64,000 nucleotides of DNA from Diphasiastrum complanatum (lineage: Eukaryota > Streptophyta > Lycopodiopsida > Lycopodiales > Lycopodiaceae): NCBI GenBank assembly GCA_029204225.1, contig CM055094.1:13952928-14016927 (forward strand). Direction: 5' to 3'. The notes below the pieces were generated by a model, which made no database searches, was not told the origin of the DNA, and saw nothing but the letters and a program-made list of their open reading frames with translations. The position numbers and the translations under genes are program-made. Shown here piece after piece: positions 33,718-47,200 of the stretch (position 1 is its first letter; every line of letters begins with the position of its first letter).

Positions 33718-34180
33718 TGCAAACAAGAACCCCAAGATAAGAAGCCTGATAAACTTCCAACAAGATAGAAACCGACGCTATCTAAGCATGCAGATGTCTC
33801 CAAGAAATCTATTGACATTCAAATTAAATTGCTTTCAAAAAGACTTACATTCCCTGGATAAAGTGACTCCAGCCTGCATAAACTTCAACAAATAAATTTA
33901 TGCCGTTCCTAGAATTACTTTGAAGAAAACTTAATTTCCTTTTAAGTACAACAGTCATTGCCTAGAGGCTTAGAGCATCCTTGCATCATAGCACTTCGTA
34001 ATTACTTCGTTCAACTAGACTCAATATACGAGAACAAAGCTGGTTCAAGTAACAAATCAAGTATACACTACCGTTGAAGAAAGTGAATGATAACGCTCCA
34101 ATGCTTCGAAGCCCGGCATCAAGAAACAAGGAAAATCATGAGCAAAAGAAATTAAAGAATCAGGCCACATACCATCAAGA
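33718..34180 (-). other. Presumed leader intron of the small heat-shock gene
   Basis: The minus-strand acceptor TTGTTTGCAG ends at 33717, five bases before the chosen ATG. The donor was not identified with confidence. It should lie upstream of the repeat array, beyond about 34880. Confidence 0.45.
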
Positions 34181-34885
34181 AGCATCAAAACTCTTAAACT
34201 CAGATCCAATTACAATTTGTATCTCAATCATTACAACAAATTAGAAAGACTTACACAAAATGATATTGGACACTTAAACCTAGATTCTAGCTGCAACCAT
34301 TTCTAAAATACTTCTTGTATCTTGATTCTTTAAAAAAATTTGAAAAAGCTCCTACAAACTGATACTGGACACTTGATTCAAATTCCAGCAGTCATATCCA
34401 AAACACAACTTGTGTCACTCGATTCGTAAAGCAATTTAGAAAAGCTTATCCAAACTGATATCTGACGCAAACCCAGATTCTAGTAACCATATCCAAAATA
34501 CAACTTGTATCTCCATTGTTACGGCAACTTAATTTAGAAACTTACATTCTAGCAACCATATCCAAAATACGACTTGTATCTCCGTTTTTACAGCAATCCA
34601 AAAATCTTATACAAACTGATATCGGACACTTAAACTCAGATTCTAGCAACCATTTCCGAAGAACAACTTACATCTCTCGATTCTTACAGCGATTGAAAAA
34701 AAGCTTATACAACTGCAACCAATTTTAAAATACAACTTATATCTCTCGATTCTTACAGCAATTAAGGAAAAAAACCTTAAACAAACTGATATCGGACACT
34801 AAAACTCAGAAATACTAACAACCGTTTTCAAAATACAACTTATATCTCTTGATTCTTACAGCAATTTAGAAAAGCTTATACAAAC
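34180..34885. repeat. Minisatellite, about 7 diverged units of about 105 bp
   Basis: Each unit carries ACAAACTGATATCGGACACTT, ACTCAGATTCTAGCAACCAT, AAAATACAACTTATATCTC, CGATTCTTACAGCAATT and AGAAAAGCTTATA, with internal deletions in some. It lies between the small heat-shock coding region and its putative promoter, so probably inside the leader intron. Spacers are not unique, so it is not a CRISPR array. Confidence 0.85.
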
Positions 34886-34998
34886 TCATCATGATATGGG
34901 CCACATACAGCTGCTATTTCCAGTCTCGATTCATTTCGCAGGTAAGCGTTACTTTATTATTGATCAGCAGCAATCGAGATCGAGAGAGAAAGAGAAAA

Positions 34999-35120
34999 CT
35001 CGAATGTTCGTTCGTTTGTTATCTCGAGAGACAAACGACGACGCAAAAAGAAAATGCCAATTGCGTAAAATTTTCACCTGGTCCTTCCACGTGGCTGCTC
35101 ACGTGACAGGCCTACGTGGC
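34999..35120 (-). promoter_or_regulatory. Promoter-like cluster: three ACGT elements and a heat-shock-like element
   Basis: CCACGTGG (35087-35094), TCACGTGA (35099-35106) and TACGTGGC (35113-35120) lie within 34 bp. The first two are palindromic G-boxes; the third is an ABRE-like core. At 35001-35013 the strand reads GAATGTTCGTTC, containing one GAAnnTTC pair, a partial heat-shock element. Placement upstream of the small heat-shock gene suggests heat and ABA or stress control by HSF and bZIP factors. The distance to the ATG (about 1.3 kb) is reasonable only with the leader intron. Confidence 0.5.
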
Positions 35121-35209
35121 ATGGCACATTCTGCCCCATTTCCCGTTCCTCCCTCCCCAAGAGACTTAAGGGTGCGTACCCTATGGCCATGCCTTTGGTC
35201 CTGACGGCC

Positions 35210-36100
35210 TTCCAGCCTCGCAATTTTAGGACAAGCGTCCCACAGAGAGGACTAAAAGAAGGGAAGTGAATTGGTGGAAGGAGAAGGTGCCAAGATTGAA
35301 GGGCCTCTTTGCATTTGAGATGTGGGGGGAGGAAATACCTAAGAGTGGTTTTCAGGCTAGTAGTGGCAAGTCACTTTGCTTTACTTTGCCCATGTTTTTG
35401 AATCTTAGCAAACATTTGGTTGGTAAGTGTTAAATGAAGGGCCGCAATCTTATTGTTGGTCCATTTGAATATTAACATGCCATTGGTTCATTTTATTTAA
35501 GGTCTTGTGTTTTGAAACGCAAATATATAGTTTCAAAATGAAAATTTTAACCTAGATTGGTGGAAACTCCTAGGTGAAGCCTTGTGTATTGCTAAATTGT
35601 CCTTTTTGGAACCAATCAAGTACCCTCTATTATGGGAGGAACCACAACATGATGTTACAAAGAAAAAAAACAAATGGATATGACATTAGATGCACAACAA
35701 CATCTAACTCTAAAAGACGTGAATACAATTGAAAGAGTATTAAGAATTATAAAATTAATATGTGCATCCAAGGGAGATCAACCAAAGTTGATGGATAATC
35801 CAATTTTACCCATTAATCTCAATGAATCATCAACTTCAAAGGATAAAAACCTATCCAACTGGTCGAGGCAAAACAATGAAAGCCTAACACCAAAGAACTA
35901 ATAAGATCTCTAATCCACATTGTGATAAATGCAGTGAGAAATCTCAAGCAAACCTACTTCATCACATACCTACGCATTTTAAGGGCTACACCCTAGACAA
36001 GGTAGTAGTTGTCTTGCCAGAAACTAGAAGGGAACCCGAATCCAGTACCATTACTGATCCACTTACCCAAGAGAGGTCATGTGAGAGAGCAAGTCCAAAG
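35210..36100. other. AT-rich stretch, possible gypsy remnant
   Basis: Open fragments at 35674-35901 (KDVNTIERVLRIIKLICASK) could be decayed polyprotein sequence upstream of the gypsy RT relic, but no family motif was clear. Confidence 0.3.
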
Positions 36101-36109
36101 GGCAAAGAT

Positions 36110-36860
36110 AGAAGATTTAATAGAACTACTTGTGAGATATTGTGATTGCATTGCATGTACTTATCAAGATTTGGTTTAGTACAACAACAGATATAGTACA
36201 ACACACAATAGCATTAGTAGATGAGGTAGTGCCTAAAGTAAGCCGATCTTATCGTTGTGAACCCCACTACTCCCAGCTGATTCAACAAAAATTGAAAAAA
36301 CTATGTCATCAAGCACTCTAAAAGGATTCTGCCTATTATGTTAGTACCTAAGAAAGATTAAAAAAAATAAAAAATATGTATTGACTTGCAAAAATGAACA
36401 TTGTAATTAAGAAGGATCACTCTTACCATTATTTGAAAGTATACTGGAAAGAGTAGCATGTGACAAATCTTCTAGTTTTCTAGATGACTCTACTGGATAT
36501 AATCAAGTGCAATTGCAATTGAAGACCAATCTAAAACCACTTTTGCTACTGAGTGGAGAATGTATGCTTACAAAGTTATGCAGTTTGTATTGTGCAATGC
36601 ACCAAGCACCTTCCAATGCGTTATGCAACATGCAATCAATGTTACCATCAAAAGTTTGTAGAGATATTTTTCAATGATCCATGTGTGTCTTTGTCATCCT
36701 CATGCCACTTGAAAAATCTTGAAAAAGTTTTGATCACATTTAGAAAATACAAAATCTCCTCGAACTTGGCTAAATGCCATAAATGGGTGACGTTTGGTGG
36801 GGTAGTTTTGGGCCATATAGTCTCGCATAAAGGGATAACTTGTATTCTACCTATGCTTTG
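36110..36860 (+). pseudogene. Ty3/gypsy reverse transcriptase relic
   Basis: Decayed plus-strand RT. Near 36130 a DCIACTYQDLV-like segment matches the FAWSYEDMPG region before RT. VCIDLQK-like sequence follows at about 36375 and SFLDDSTGYNQV-like at about 36475. Then TTFATEWRMYAYKVMQFVLC and NAPSTFQCVMQ (36540-36635; FGLCNAPATFQR is usual), and HLKNLEKVLITFRKYKISSN with LGHIVSHKGI (36700-36840). The YVDD motif is destroyed (FSMIHVC). Many stops and shifts. It is a different lineage from the chromovirus in the GIF intron. Confidence 0.75.
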
Positions 36861-36869
36861 ACGAGCATA

Positions 36870-39800
36870 GTGCGGTGAAGCACTTGGCAACAAATTTTAT
36901 TATTAATCTTGTCTTTATTGCAAGTGGGTGAATTAAGTGCATCCTTATTAAAAATAGTGAAATGATATTATCTCAATAACTTATGTATGGTTTTAAAGAT
37001 TCTATGATGGCCTCTTGAGAAATAAAGTTCTCTCAAAGGTGAGCAAAATATTATGAAACAATTCTAAGAGTATTCTTGAAGCTTAATATAATTGATTAAT
37101 CACTTGACGATATGTAATCCTTAGCTCATGTTACTCATTTGACAATATATGCTTACATTCATTTTTGGTGTAACACTTTAGTTAGACTTACTTAAAGCAA
37201 TACATGATGTTCTTGTACTAAGAATTAGATTTACACTTTCTTTATTTTACTTAGCGCAACCCTTAGATAAAATCATTTCCAACGTGTCAAATCTATTTGC
37301 ATTTGTTTATGTTAGATAGCTCTTTTCTTTTGTGTGAGAAAAAAAAGGTGAGAATGATATATTATCATACCTTGACATGGTTTATGTTTTCGTCTAGAAT
37401 TGAACATGAGAAGATCTATTTTTTTTCAAAAGCTTTATCCATCTAATACATCAATGTACTTTTTACAAAGAAAAATGTTCAAATTTTCAAACATTTTTTT
37501 TTCATATGAATGTATGTTCCAAGTGTTGTACCGACACTTAAATCTTTGTGAGTTTGTTAAGTCCTACAAAAGGAAACAAAAGCTACTCATTATGTCAAAA
37601 CAAAACATTATGTGACACATTGATATGTATTGAATACTTTGTATATGGGATAAGATGCCGATAAATCTATAACTTGTTGAAATAAAGGTTCTAAAGTTAA
37701 ATTATATGAAGGTGATTGTCATGCATGTGCTTTTTGAGAACACATTGTACAGAGAAAAAACATTGTCAACCACTTGGCAAATATTTGTCAGCGTAAAGAA
37801 AAATTAAATTAAAAATTAAAGATTGTCATATTCAATAATGTGAAAAAGGTCAAACAACGCTTTTGTCACATTAAGCTCAATGTCGTGATTTTTTCATGTG
37901 CTTTTCTACTCATGAAAAAGCTTGAAGCACACCTATTGGAGTAAAGCCATGTAGATTTGATAGAGTAACTAGGCAAAAAGAAAAATCTAGCACAATGTTT
38001 GAGATATTTGAACTCTCATGAGTAAATCCCATATACTTTACAAGCACAAACCTTAACCACTGGACCAAAGAAACGTTTTTAACCACTTGACCAAAGCAAC
38101 TCTTTTTAACAAAGGCAAATCAACTTTCATAATGAAACTATCTAAGTATTAAAAAAGCCAAATATAGTACAATATTTTAACTTTTGAATTAAGTCAATTG
38201 TTGTAGAAAAGGGATACCTAGAGCTTGGCATGTACATGGATTTCCATCATATACACTATGCAAGTTGAAGCTAGTTTTATAGTGTGTGTCAACTTACAAT
38301 TGCATAGATTGACATAGCCAATATGGAGAACAAAGCTCCCCAATTTTGGAGCCCGTGGGTATCAAGGTGTCTCTTATGCACATAGATCGAGATTCGAGCC
38401 CATGTCTCCACTGCCATAACACCACTCTTATCTGATTTGACTAAAACAAATATTCTCAAAAAAGGTTTTTTTCCCTAGAATTGTGTTATGCTTTTGATTG
38501 GTGAGATTCTTCTCAGTCTAGATCACGCACATGAAAAAACAAAGAGAGATATTTCTTTTCGTTTATAACATACATGTGCATCAATCTTGAACTTTAAAGG
38601 CACTTTGATAAAAAAAGAAAGAAATTGCAACATGCCAGGGGTAAGATGCATGGTGTAATTCTCACCCAAATGTGATATTAGAGGCGTTCTTGCTTTAAGT
38701 GAAAGTGATGAGATTGATTAGACCCATTTGTGAAAGGGGCAAGTGAAATTTAAATTGAGTTGCAAGGCATGACAACAAGCATGGATCTATTTAATGCACT
38801 TCATTGGGATTTTTTTTAAATTATGGAATTAGATGTTAGGATATAGCCAACAATCACAACAATTTACGATGTAGGCACAAACTTCGAATGTGCACAATTG
38901 TGCTAAAGTTGAAGTGTGGTGCAACATCCCACCACTTGGAGCAAGAAGCCAACAAAAATGTGCATATACGAAATGTGATACCTTAACTCCATGATCAGAG
39001 GAAATTATCGCTCAATTTCAAATCACGAGGATATAGCAAGTTACTTCAACAATCTTCCAATTTCAAATTTAATTGGTCATTCTTGAAAGTAGCACAAAGC
39101 AATGTTTGAAAATGAGCTCTAAGTTCCCATAAAAACTTGAATAAACTTGACGGTATAAGAAGGGAAAATATGTCCAAACTTGAGATATAATAGTTTTGTT
39201 TTTAGAAAAAAGTTTTCATATTGGTGAATGTGTCCTTTAAGGACATTGAGAAGCGTAACTTAATTTGCCTTAAACCAAGACAAGAAAAAAAAAGAAGAGG
39301 TTTGAGCTACGAGACTTGATATGTTTTTAGAATGGCCGGTTTCTTTCTCTTTTTCAATCTAGGATTCTTTTTTTCTTTCGTTTTCAATCTCTTAGTTTCT
39401 CTTTTAACTTTTTAAGTGGGTTATTTTTCCATTGAAGCTGAAAAATGCACATGCTAATGAAATAACTGATGAACTTGTGTGTTTCGATTGAAAGGTAGAG
39501 ATAACAAAAGTAGATTTGCAAGCTATCAAAGGGAAGCATACAAATGAACATTTTTCATGAAGATTATCAAAACTCTTCATAAAGTAATACAAGTTACGAG
39601 TAGCACGTCCATCTAGTTTTTAGATTTCAATTGAATGGTAGTTATTCTTTTGACATTGTAATGATTATCATTTTTTCAATGGGCTAGGTCAACAGGTTCC
39701 ACAAGCTGCGACTTCACGAGGCTTTTGTGGTGCGCACGACAATAGCTTGTCGATGACGATCCAACAATCACACATTCAGATTGTTCTTTATGAGTGGAGA

Positions 39801-40900
39801 GATTTGTTCCTCCACTTCTTGCACACTACCGCATGCTTTGTTGGCTTCGATGATCCTCACTAGACCTAGCACAACAAGTCAAATCTCTAACTGGGTGGAA
39901 ACCGAAACTCATGCAACTGAGAAGTTTGTGTTTCATGGAGTGTGCAAACTCCCTCACCTCACAATGGCTTGGGAGAAATGCACAAGTTTTATAGCAAGCT
40001 GGATTTGACTCCCCTCTCACTCTATGGATGTCATCTTAAGGGGGTGTGGACGTTAAATGGAAAGAGACACTCAATCAGTTTGAAAGCTAGGGTTTACAAT
40101 ACAAAATTTCCTCTTATATTTTCACCAAGGAAGTAAGTTTACTCCTCCTCACATTTCTTGTTGATTTTTAAACTTTTCCTTTCATGTTAGTTCCACAATT
40201 ACTCAACAAAATTTTAAAATGAATGAATGCTTGCTCTTTTTTTAAAATTCAACTAGGTTGATTTTGTCTTGCTACTTCACACCGATGACGATTCTCATGG
40301 TAGCTAACCGAGGCTTTCATACCAAGTAACAAATTTGAAAGTTCATGCGACTTGCAAAGCTGGCCGATTAGATTTGAAATCAACTGGTTGGTTACTAAAC
40401 TTTGTGAGCTCTTTTGTTCGCACCGATTCTTAGTGCCTCTTTCTGTGCAACTGATTCACCCGAGCATGGTAACGTTTTTTAATAGCACGGGTTGCTTGAG
40501 CGGGTGAGCAGTGAGCATTAAGCATTGCCACAAGGTGGTTGAGAGAATGTTCCTTTGATTTGGGGGGCCACCAGATTGAAGTGTTATAGAAAACCAAATT
40601 GTCGCCCACCAACGTCCCGTGACGGGCGCCTTTGGTTTCTCATTCCCAAAAGAAAAAGAAAAAAAAAAAAAGGCGCCATAGTCAGCATGGTAATAAATCC
40701 GACCGTATACACCGCCTTTCAAAATGGCACGCGAATCGACAAGCGGGGGGGCCACTGGAATCGACACGCGAAGGTCTTTTCGGAGTCTCCCAGTCAATGA
40801 CTGGCGTAGAAAAGAGTCATCATGTCTTACCCTTCAGGCTGCAACGGACTGGCTGTACCCGGTAGAGCTACCAGTGACCGGCTGTACCCGGTTATCGTCG
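36870..40900. other. AT-rich stretch with no recognised gene
   Basis: No coding motif was recognised on either strand. An A-rich run lies at about 40654-40671. From about 40690 the base composition becomes more GC-rich towards the GIF gene, compatible with its promoter and leader. Confidence 0.4.
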
Positions 40901-41130
40901 TCTTTCTGTCGATTTGCTCTTACCCCGCCATTTTCATCCCAATCGTCACGATCCAAGGTTTTTCCTGATCCTCACGCTCTCGTCTTTTCTTGAAGCTGGT
41001 GTCGATTTTAGCAGCAGGCTTGTATGTAGTGTTTCGATATTATCAGCTCCATTTGCTTTGGTTTGCTTTGCTTTGCCAAGATAGCCAGAAAAGCGAGCAT
41101 ACTGCTTGTTGAATCATATCTTTTTAAGTT

Positions 41131-41247
41131 TTGAGCCGGCGGTTTCAGGTTTATCATCGGATAGGAGGTTTTTCTTGAGCCTGCAGTTTGAGGTTTATCA
41201 TCGCATAGGAGGTTATTTTGAGCCGGCAGTTTGAGGTTTCTCATCGC
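41131..41247 (+). repeat. Three tandem 43-44-bp units in the GIF leader
   Basis: Units start at 41131, 41175 and 41218 with TTGAGCCGGCGGTTTCAGG or close variants, and continue TTTATCATCGGATAGGAGG. The third unit is truncated at TCATCGC. The array ends 34 bp before the GIF start codon, so it probably lies in the 5' UTR or core promoter. Confidence 0.85.
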
Positions 41248-41281
41248 TTGTAAGTTTGCTTTGTTGTTTTTTAATATCAAG

Positions 41282-44200
41282 ATGCAGCAACCTCATATGA
41301 CGCCCTACCCTGGCACCTCAATCACCACCGAGCTTATCCAGAAGGTAGCATTTCGCATGATTTTGAAGCTAGTTTAGCTTTTTGGAGCAATGGATTGTTT
41401 ATTAAGACAGCTTGTGTTTTTTTGTTAATGTTTGTGCACCTGTTCTAGGCCTCTCTTACTTTTGTGATTGCTACAGTATGTAGCCTTTTGTGTTTCAGGA
41501 TGCTTGCACCAATGTAGTCCTGTTTGTGTCAGTAGCATGAAATCTGTTGCGAGCTCTATAAATGTGAACTAAGCTAGCTTTGGATTTTTTTTCCTACCAA
41601 GCAGTATCTGGACGAGAACAAACAGCTAATACTGGCTATCCTTGACAATCAAAATCTTGGGAAACTTCGTGAGTGTGCAGCGTATGTATCACAAATCTCT
41701 TTATGGGTATGCTTTGGTTTGAGAGAGAGAGAGGGAGAGAGAGACAGTGGTACATTAATGTCTTGAAAAACCAAACCGTATATAAGAGTAAAGATACATC
41801 TCAAATGTGCATTAATCACAAGGGAGTGTATAAATGTCTGGAGTACAACTAAAGAAAGTAAATGCATGAAAATACATGAAGTCCTAGATGAGAATAGAAT
41901 AAGCTATATAAGTTATATCCACTCTGTGGGTAGTCACTATTATGATGGCATGTAGCTGAAGAAAGAAGTGATGGTAGGTGCTTGTGGTGCTGATGTCCAA
42001 GGAAATGTAGATGAGTTACTGCCATGTCGTCATGGGTGATGTCCATGTGTATGAGGTCGTGTGACATGGCAGCAAGCTCTGGTGGGTGTAAGTCTCAACA
42101 CCAGGCGCTGCTTCTCATCTCGGTGACAATGCTGAACTGGGATGTTTGTCTCATCCTTTGAGATTGATACAATAGTATCTCCCTTTGATCTCATAGTATA
42201 TAGGACAAAGAAAATGACGTGCTCCTTTGACTCCACCCCATTCATGGTGTAGAAGTGAAAAATACCATCCTCTTGTGGAATGTCTTGAAAGTGTCTTGTC
42301 TCCACATATAAGTGATGAGAAGAGACTCTAATTTGTCCAAAGGTTAATCGAGGATGGTCTTTATAGTCAAAAGCAACGTTCCATGGATCTTTTTGGAATG
42401 CCTTTTTGAAATGAGTTTGAAACGACAACTTTACGAAAATTACATATTGGTAGTTTGAAACAAAAAAGAATTGGCAGAACACATTATGTCAAGCTCTAAA
42501 AATCAAGTAGCGAGTGCCCTTAATAGGACATTTTCCCTCACCGAGATTTTAGTTGATGTATACTCTCAGGAGGGATTTGCCGAAATGCACATTTTGGTTG
42601 AATATGGCAAGAAGTTGAAGTAGGAAATCAATGCATACTTGATAGGGTTGGGTTACAAGATTCTACAACAAACCAAGGTAAGAGTAAGATCATAAGTCAA
42701 ATTTCCTTTTGAGACTAATAACTTTAATGTTAAAGTTTATGTGCAAGAAAATGGAGAAATCAGCTGCCAAATTTATATCTATGTCACAATTCTCCAATTG
42801 TAAGCCACTCATGCATGCATCGAACTTATGACCTAGAACAAAGATGTTTTTATTGATAAAAGATGAAAACCCTAAAGGAACTATGATTAGTCAACATCAA
42901 GCCTTGGGTTAGGGGAAACACGATGAGTTAGGATCTTACTAATGGTGACTAGTCAACACTCAATATCAAATATAATTGGCTATAACTAGAGTGGTAACCT
43001 AGGGTCAACTAGGGGAGACACAAGCAAGACATGTGGGAATTGCATGTCATAGTAGAAGGCTAGAAATGATGTCCCACCCCAGAAACAAACCCTAGGATCT
43101 CAAATTGAACACTTGCAAGAGTCCAATCCATCTATAAGTCTTTGGATTGTTGGCTATGTGCTTCTATAAACACTGCTTGTGCATGCCATAAGTGCAAGAG
43201 ACTACTTTGTGACTTTCTTTTAAATTGCTATAAATACAACTTGGTGCTTTGCAAGTTTATTGGAAGACCAATCACTTTAACTAAAGCTACAACATTAGCC
43301 TTGCAACTTGGAGCATGTGGTTGTTTTGATCGGAGAAACTTTGCTTTTGATGCTCTAAGCTACAGTTTGTAGCCAGATGGCCTACCAATTATATGATGTA
43401 AATTAAACCAACTTTAAGGAGAAATGAAATATTTAGTAGTGTTCAACTTTCTAAATGAAAGGCCTAGTGGCTTGTGGTTAGTCAATTTTGGCGTTCAATC
43501 CATTTTTTTAAGTACTTGGTGCTCCTTCTCTGTTATGTTATCCTTGCAAAATTGAGTCTTTTGTTTGTCCCTAACAAGCTCCTTGATTATTGCATAAATG
43601 AAAGAAAAACTAAGGATTTCAAGTATGTCATGCAGATACCAGTCAAAGTTGCAACAAAACCTTATGTACTTGGCTGCCATTGCGGATGCACAACCTCAGG
43701 CACCAACTGCAACTGTTCAGGTACATGGTGTAAAGCTCGCATGATCTAGGTCTTCATGTGTTTGTTTTGAGGCATCTACCATTGAGCATTTTGGTCAATC
43801 CCCTAAGAGAAGTGATAAATATTAATGTTCAATGCACTTTTTTCATTGAGCAATGGTGTGTGGTTAAAGGGTGATAATTGGTTACAAGCCCTCTTAAATT
43901 TTTGACAACCCAGGTTGGTCCTACATTTCAATAAGCATCTCTACTTCAAGATGATTGACTAAGCAAACGTAAGTTATGTCTTTTTCCTAGCATATTTATC
44001 AAAGCTAAGTAATGTTTAAGAAGTGCCTTTCTTTTGAAAAGCACAATAAGATTGCTTTCTTCTTACACCTGCAATCAAGAAGTATAGCTTTTGTCAACAA
44101 AGACTTAGCTATTAAGTTAATCATGTATAGGACAGGGCCCTAGTTACATTGCACGTGTAGGATACATTAGACCATGGACTTCAGCGAGCACTAGAATGGC

Positions 44201-47200
44201 GATTTGTGATTGAAGGTTGGATTGCATTCTTCAAGAATATCTACCTAGTAGCTTGAGTGTTACAGCTTTTACTCCCTGTCTTGGTTGTTTATTGTTTTTA
44301 CTTTTAGATGTACTTGTAAATACAGAAATGGCTAAGTCACCGGCCTGTGGTGACCTATGTAACAAAAATGTAAATGAAGCTGTTAATGATGTTTTTGAGT
44401 CGCAAAGTCGCATGTTGCTTGGGTATAGGGTACTGGGTCATTAATTTGGAGTGGTTGGACTGACCTCCTAAAAAGTAAGAGAGTTGGCAAGTGTCGATTG
44501 TGCATGGAGTTGGACATGTGCCGAGATTCAGGAAGGGTCAGGGTTAAGGGGTGCTTGAGGATTGTGTATAAGTGAGCCTAGAGAGAGGCATTCCGGATTA
44601 TAAACTATGCAGCAAAGGTTGGGAGGGGACGACGCAGCCAGTTCCACTGTGTTTGTGTTTGATGCTATGTGCTTGCAGGTAATCAGAAAGGCTGAAAATT
44701 TGTGGCGATCAGTGCATGTTTGGATGAGTGTCGGTAGGAAGATCAGGGAGAGCCTGACATTTGGTATCAGAGCGAGGCTTACGTTTGGGAGAGAGGTGTA
44801 AAAATTTTAGCAACAATGTTGGAGGACCATCGCTGATCAGTGGCAGCGGAAGGGCAAATTTCGATGAATTTGGAAGCCAGAAACTAGGGCAGGTCCAGCG
44901 CTGAGGGACAGCTAGAAGATCGGCAATTTTTGATCCAAAAACGGGCGCAAACAGGTCTGAAATTCTGCACAGGGGGCTGCAGATCCAGCGTTGACAGGTT
45001 GGAGTACCGAAACGACGATTTCAGGTCCAAATATCCTTCAAAATCGAATTAGGGAGGAGTTTCTAGATGTGTTCACGAATGAACTTCCATCTATTCTACC
45101 CCCTAAGAGAAATGTGGAGCATAGAATTGAATAAATTCTTGGATCATCTCCTGTTAATAGACCACCTTATAGAATGAGTCTGAAAGAGGAGGAAGAGGTC
45201 AGAAGCATGATTGAGAACTATCTTGCCAAGGGGCAAATAATACCTAGCTTCTCCCCCTTTGCCTCTCCGATCATTCTGGTAAAAAGGAAGGATGGGTCTT
45301 GGAGAATGTGTGGAGACTATCGAGGCTTGAACAAGATTACTGTCAAGCATCAATATCCTATGCCACGTATAGATGATCTTTTGGATGCCCTCCATGGTGC
45401 TACGGTGTTTAGCAAAATTGACCCAAAGAGTGGTTACCACCAGGTGAGAGTTCGAGAAGAGAATGTGCATAAAACTGCCTTCTGGACTCGTTTTGGACAC
45501 TGAATTTTTAGTTATGCCCTTTGGATTGACTAACGCCCCTGCAACATTTATGATGTTAATGAACGATGTACGTAGACCATTTATGGGCAAGTTTGTGGTT
45601 AATTTTGTTGATGACATACTTGTTTACAGTTGTGGTGATGCTATGCATGTTAATCACCTTAGAATTGTGTTATCAACTTTGAGGGAAACCACATTGTTCG
45701 CTAATGATAAAAAAAAGTGAATTGTTTAAAAAAGAAATAACATATTTGGGTTTCATAGTGTCAGTAGATGGAATAAAACTGGATCTTCAAAAAGTTGATG
45801 TTCTTCTTGCCTGGCCTGATGTTGCAGAAAAAATAAATGGAAAGAGTGGACGAAAGTTCAGCAGTGAAGTTTCGATGCTTTGAAACAAGCTATGGCTGAC
45901 TTTGTCACTTTAAAAATTCTGGACCCTCAAAAACCATTTGTCGTTGAAAGGGATGCAAGTGACATTGTTGTCGGGGCATTTCTGTTGCAAGAGGGTAGGC
46001 TTGTGGCCTTTGAGAGCAAGAAGCTCAACCCTGCACAGAAGAACTATCCAACTCATGAGAAAAAGTTGTATGCCATTATCCACGCTTTGAAGGCATGGAC
46101 TCATTATTTGTATGGTGCGGAATTCTATGTGTACACCGACCATAACACTTTGAGATATTTCTGCAACCAGTCGGACCTAAGAGGGCGGCAAGCCAGGTGG
46201 GCTGAGTTGATGCAGGAATTTCACATAGAAATTCGGTAAAAGAAAGGTCCCAAAAATCGTGTGGCTGATGCATTGTCTCATATATTATATCAGATGTCTT
46301 TTGTGATTGAAAATGACTTGATTGCTGAGATTAGACAGACTCAACAAGAGGATCCTCATTGCCAAGGAATTGTGAGAGGCAAATCTTGCGCAAGTAGAAT
46401 CTCAGGATGTGAGTTTTGGTCTCTTTGCTCACACTTACCTTAACTATACCATAGAAGATGGTATGATTAAGAGAAATGGCAAACTTCTCGTTCCAGCTTG
46501 TGAGGAGCTGCATAGGAAGATTGTCCATTTATGTCATGATAGCCCTAGTGCAGGTCATCCTGGTGTGGATAAGACCTATGAGTTGATCTTACGTAACTTT
46601 TGGTGGCCTAAATTGAAAAAAGATGTTTACCATTATGTGATGCACTGTTTGAAGTGCTAGGTCAATAAAGCTGAAAGGATTAAAACTCCTGGAATTTTAC
46701 ACCCACTACTTGTACCAGGTGGGAGATGGGAGAGTATCTCCATGGATTTTGTCACTAACTTACCTCGTATAGAGTCATAGCATGATTCTATCTTGGTCGT
46801 AGTTGACAGACTCACTAAGATGGCTCATTTTATTCCATCGCTTAAAAAGATTGATGCGGCTGGAGTAGCTAATTTGTTTATCAAGCATGTGTTCAGACTT
46901 CATGGATTACCGTCATCCATAGTGTCTGACAGGGATACTTGATTCATTGAAAACTTTTGGACTGTAGTTATGGCCAAACTTGAAGTCTAATTGAGAATGA
47001 GTAGTACGGAGCATCGTGAAATGGATGGCCAAATTTGAGAGCCAGACCTTAGAGGATATGCTTAGGGCATTTGTTGGGGATAAGCAAACTCAGTGGGAGA
47101 AGTACTTGCCACTGTTGGAGTTTGCTTACAATGACAAGACAAATGTGAGTGCTAAGATGAGTCCTTTCGAGCTTAATTATGGTTTTAGCCTTTAGGCCAG

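Noticed and set aside
34180-34885. Regular repeats resembling a CRISPR array
   Set aside because: Units are about 105 bp, similar along their whole length, without unique spacers or cas genes, in a plant genome. It is a minisatellite.
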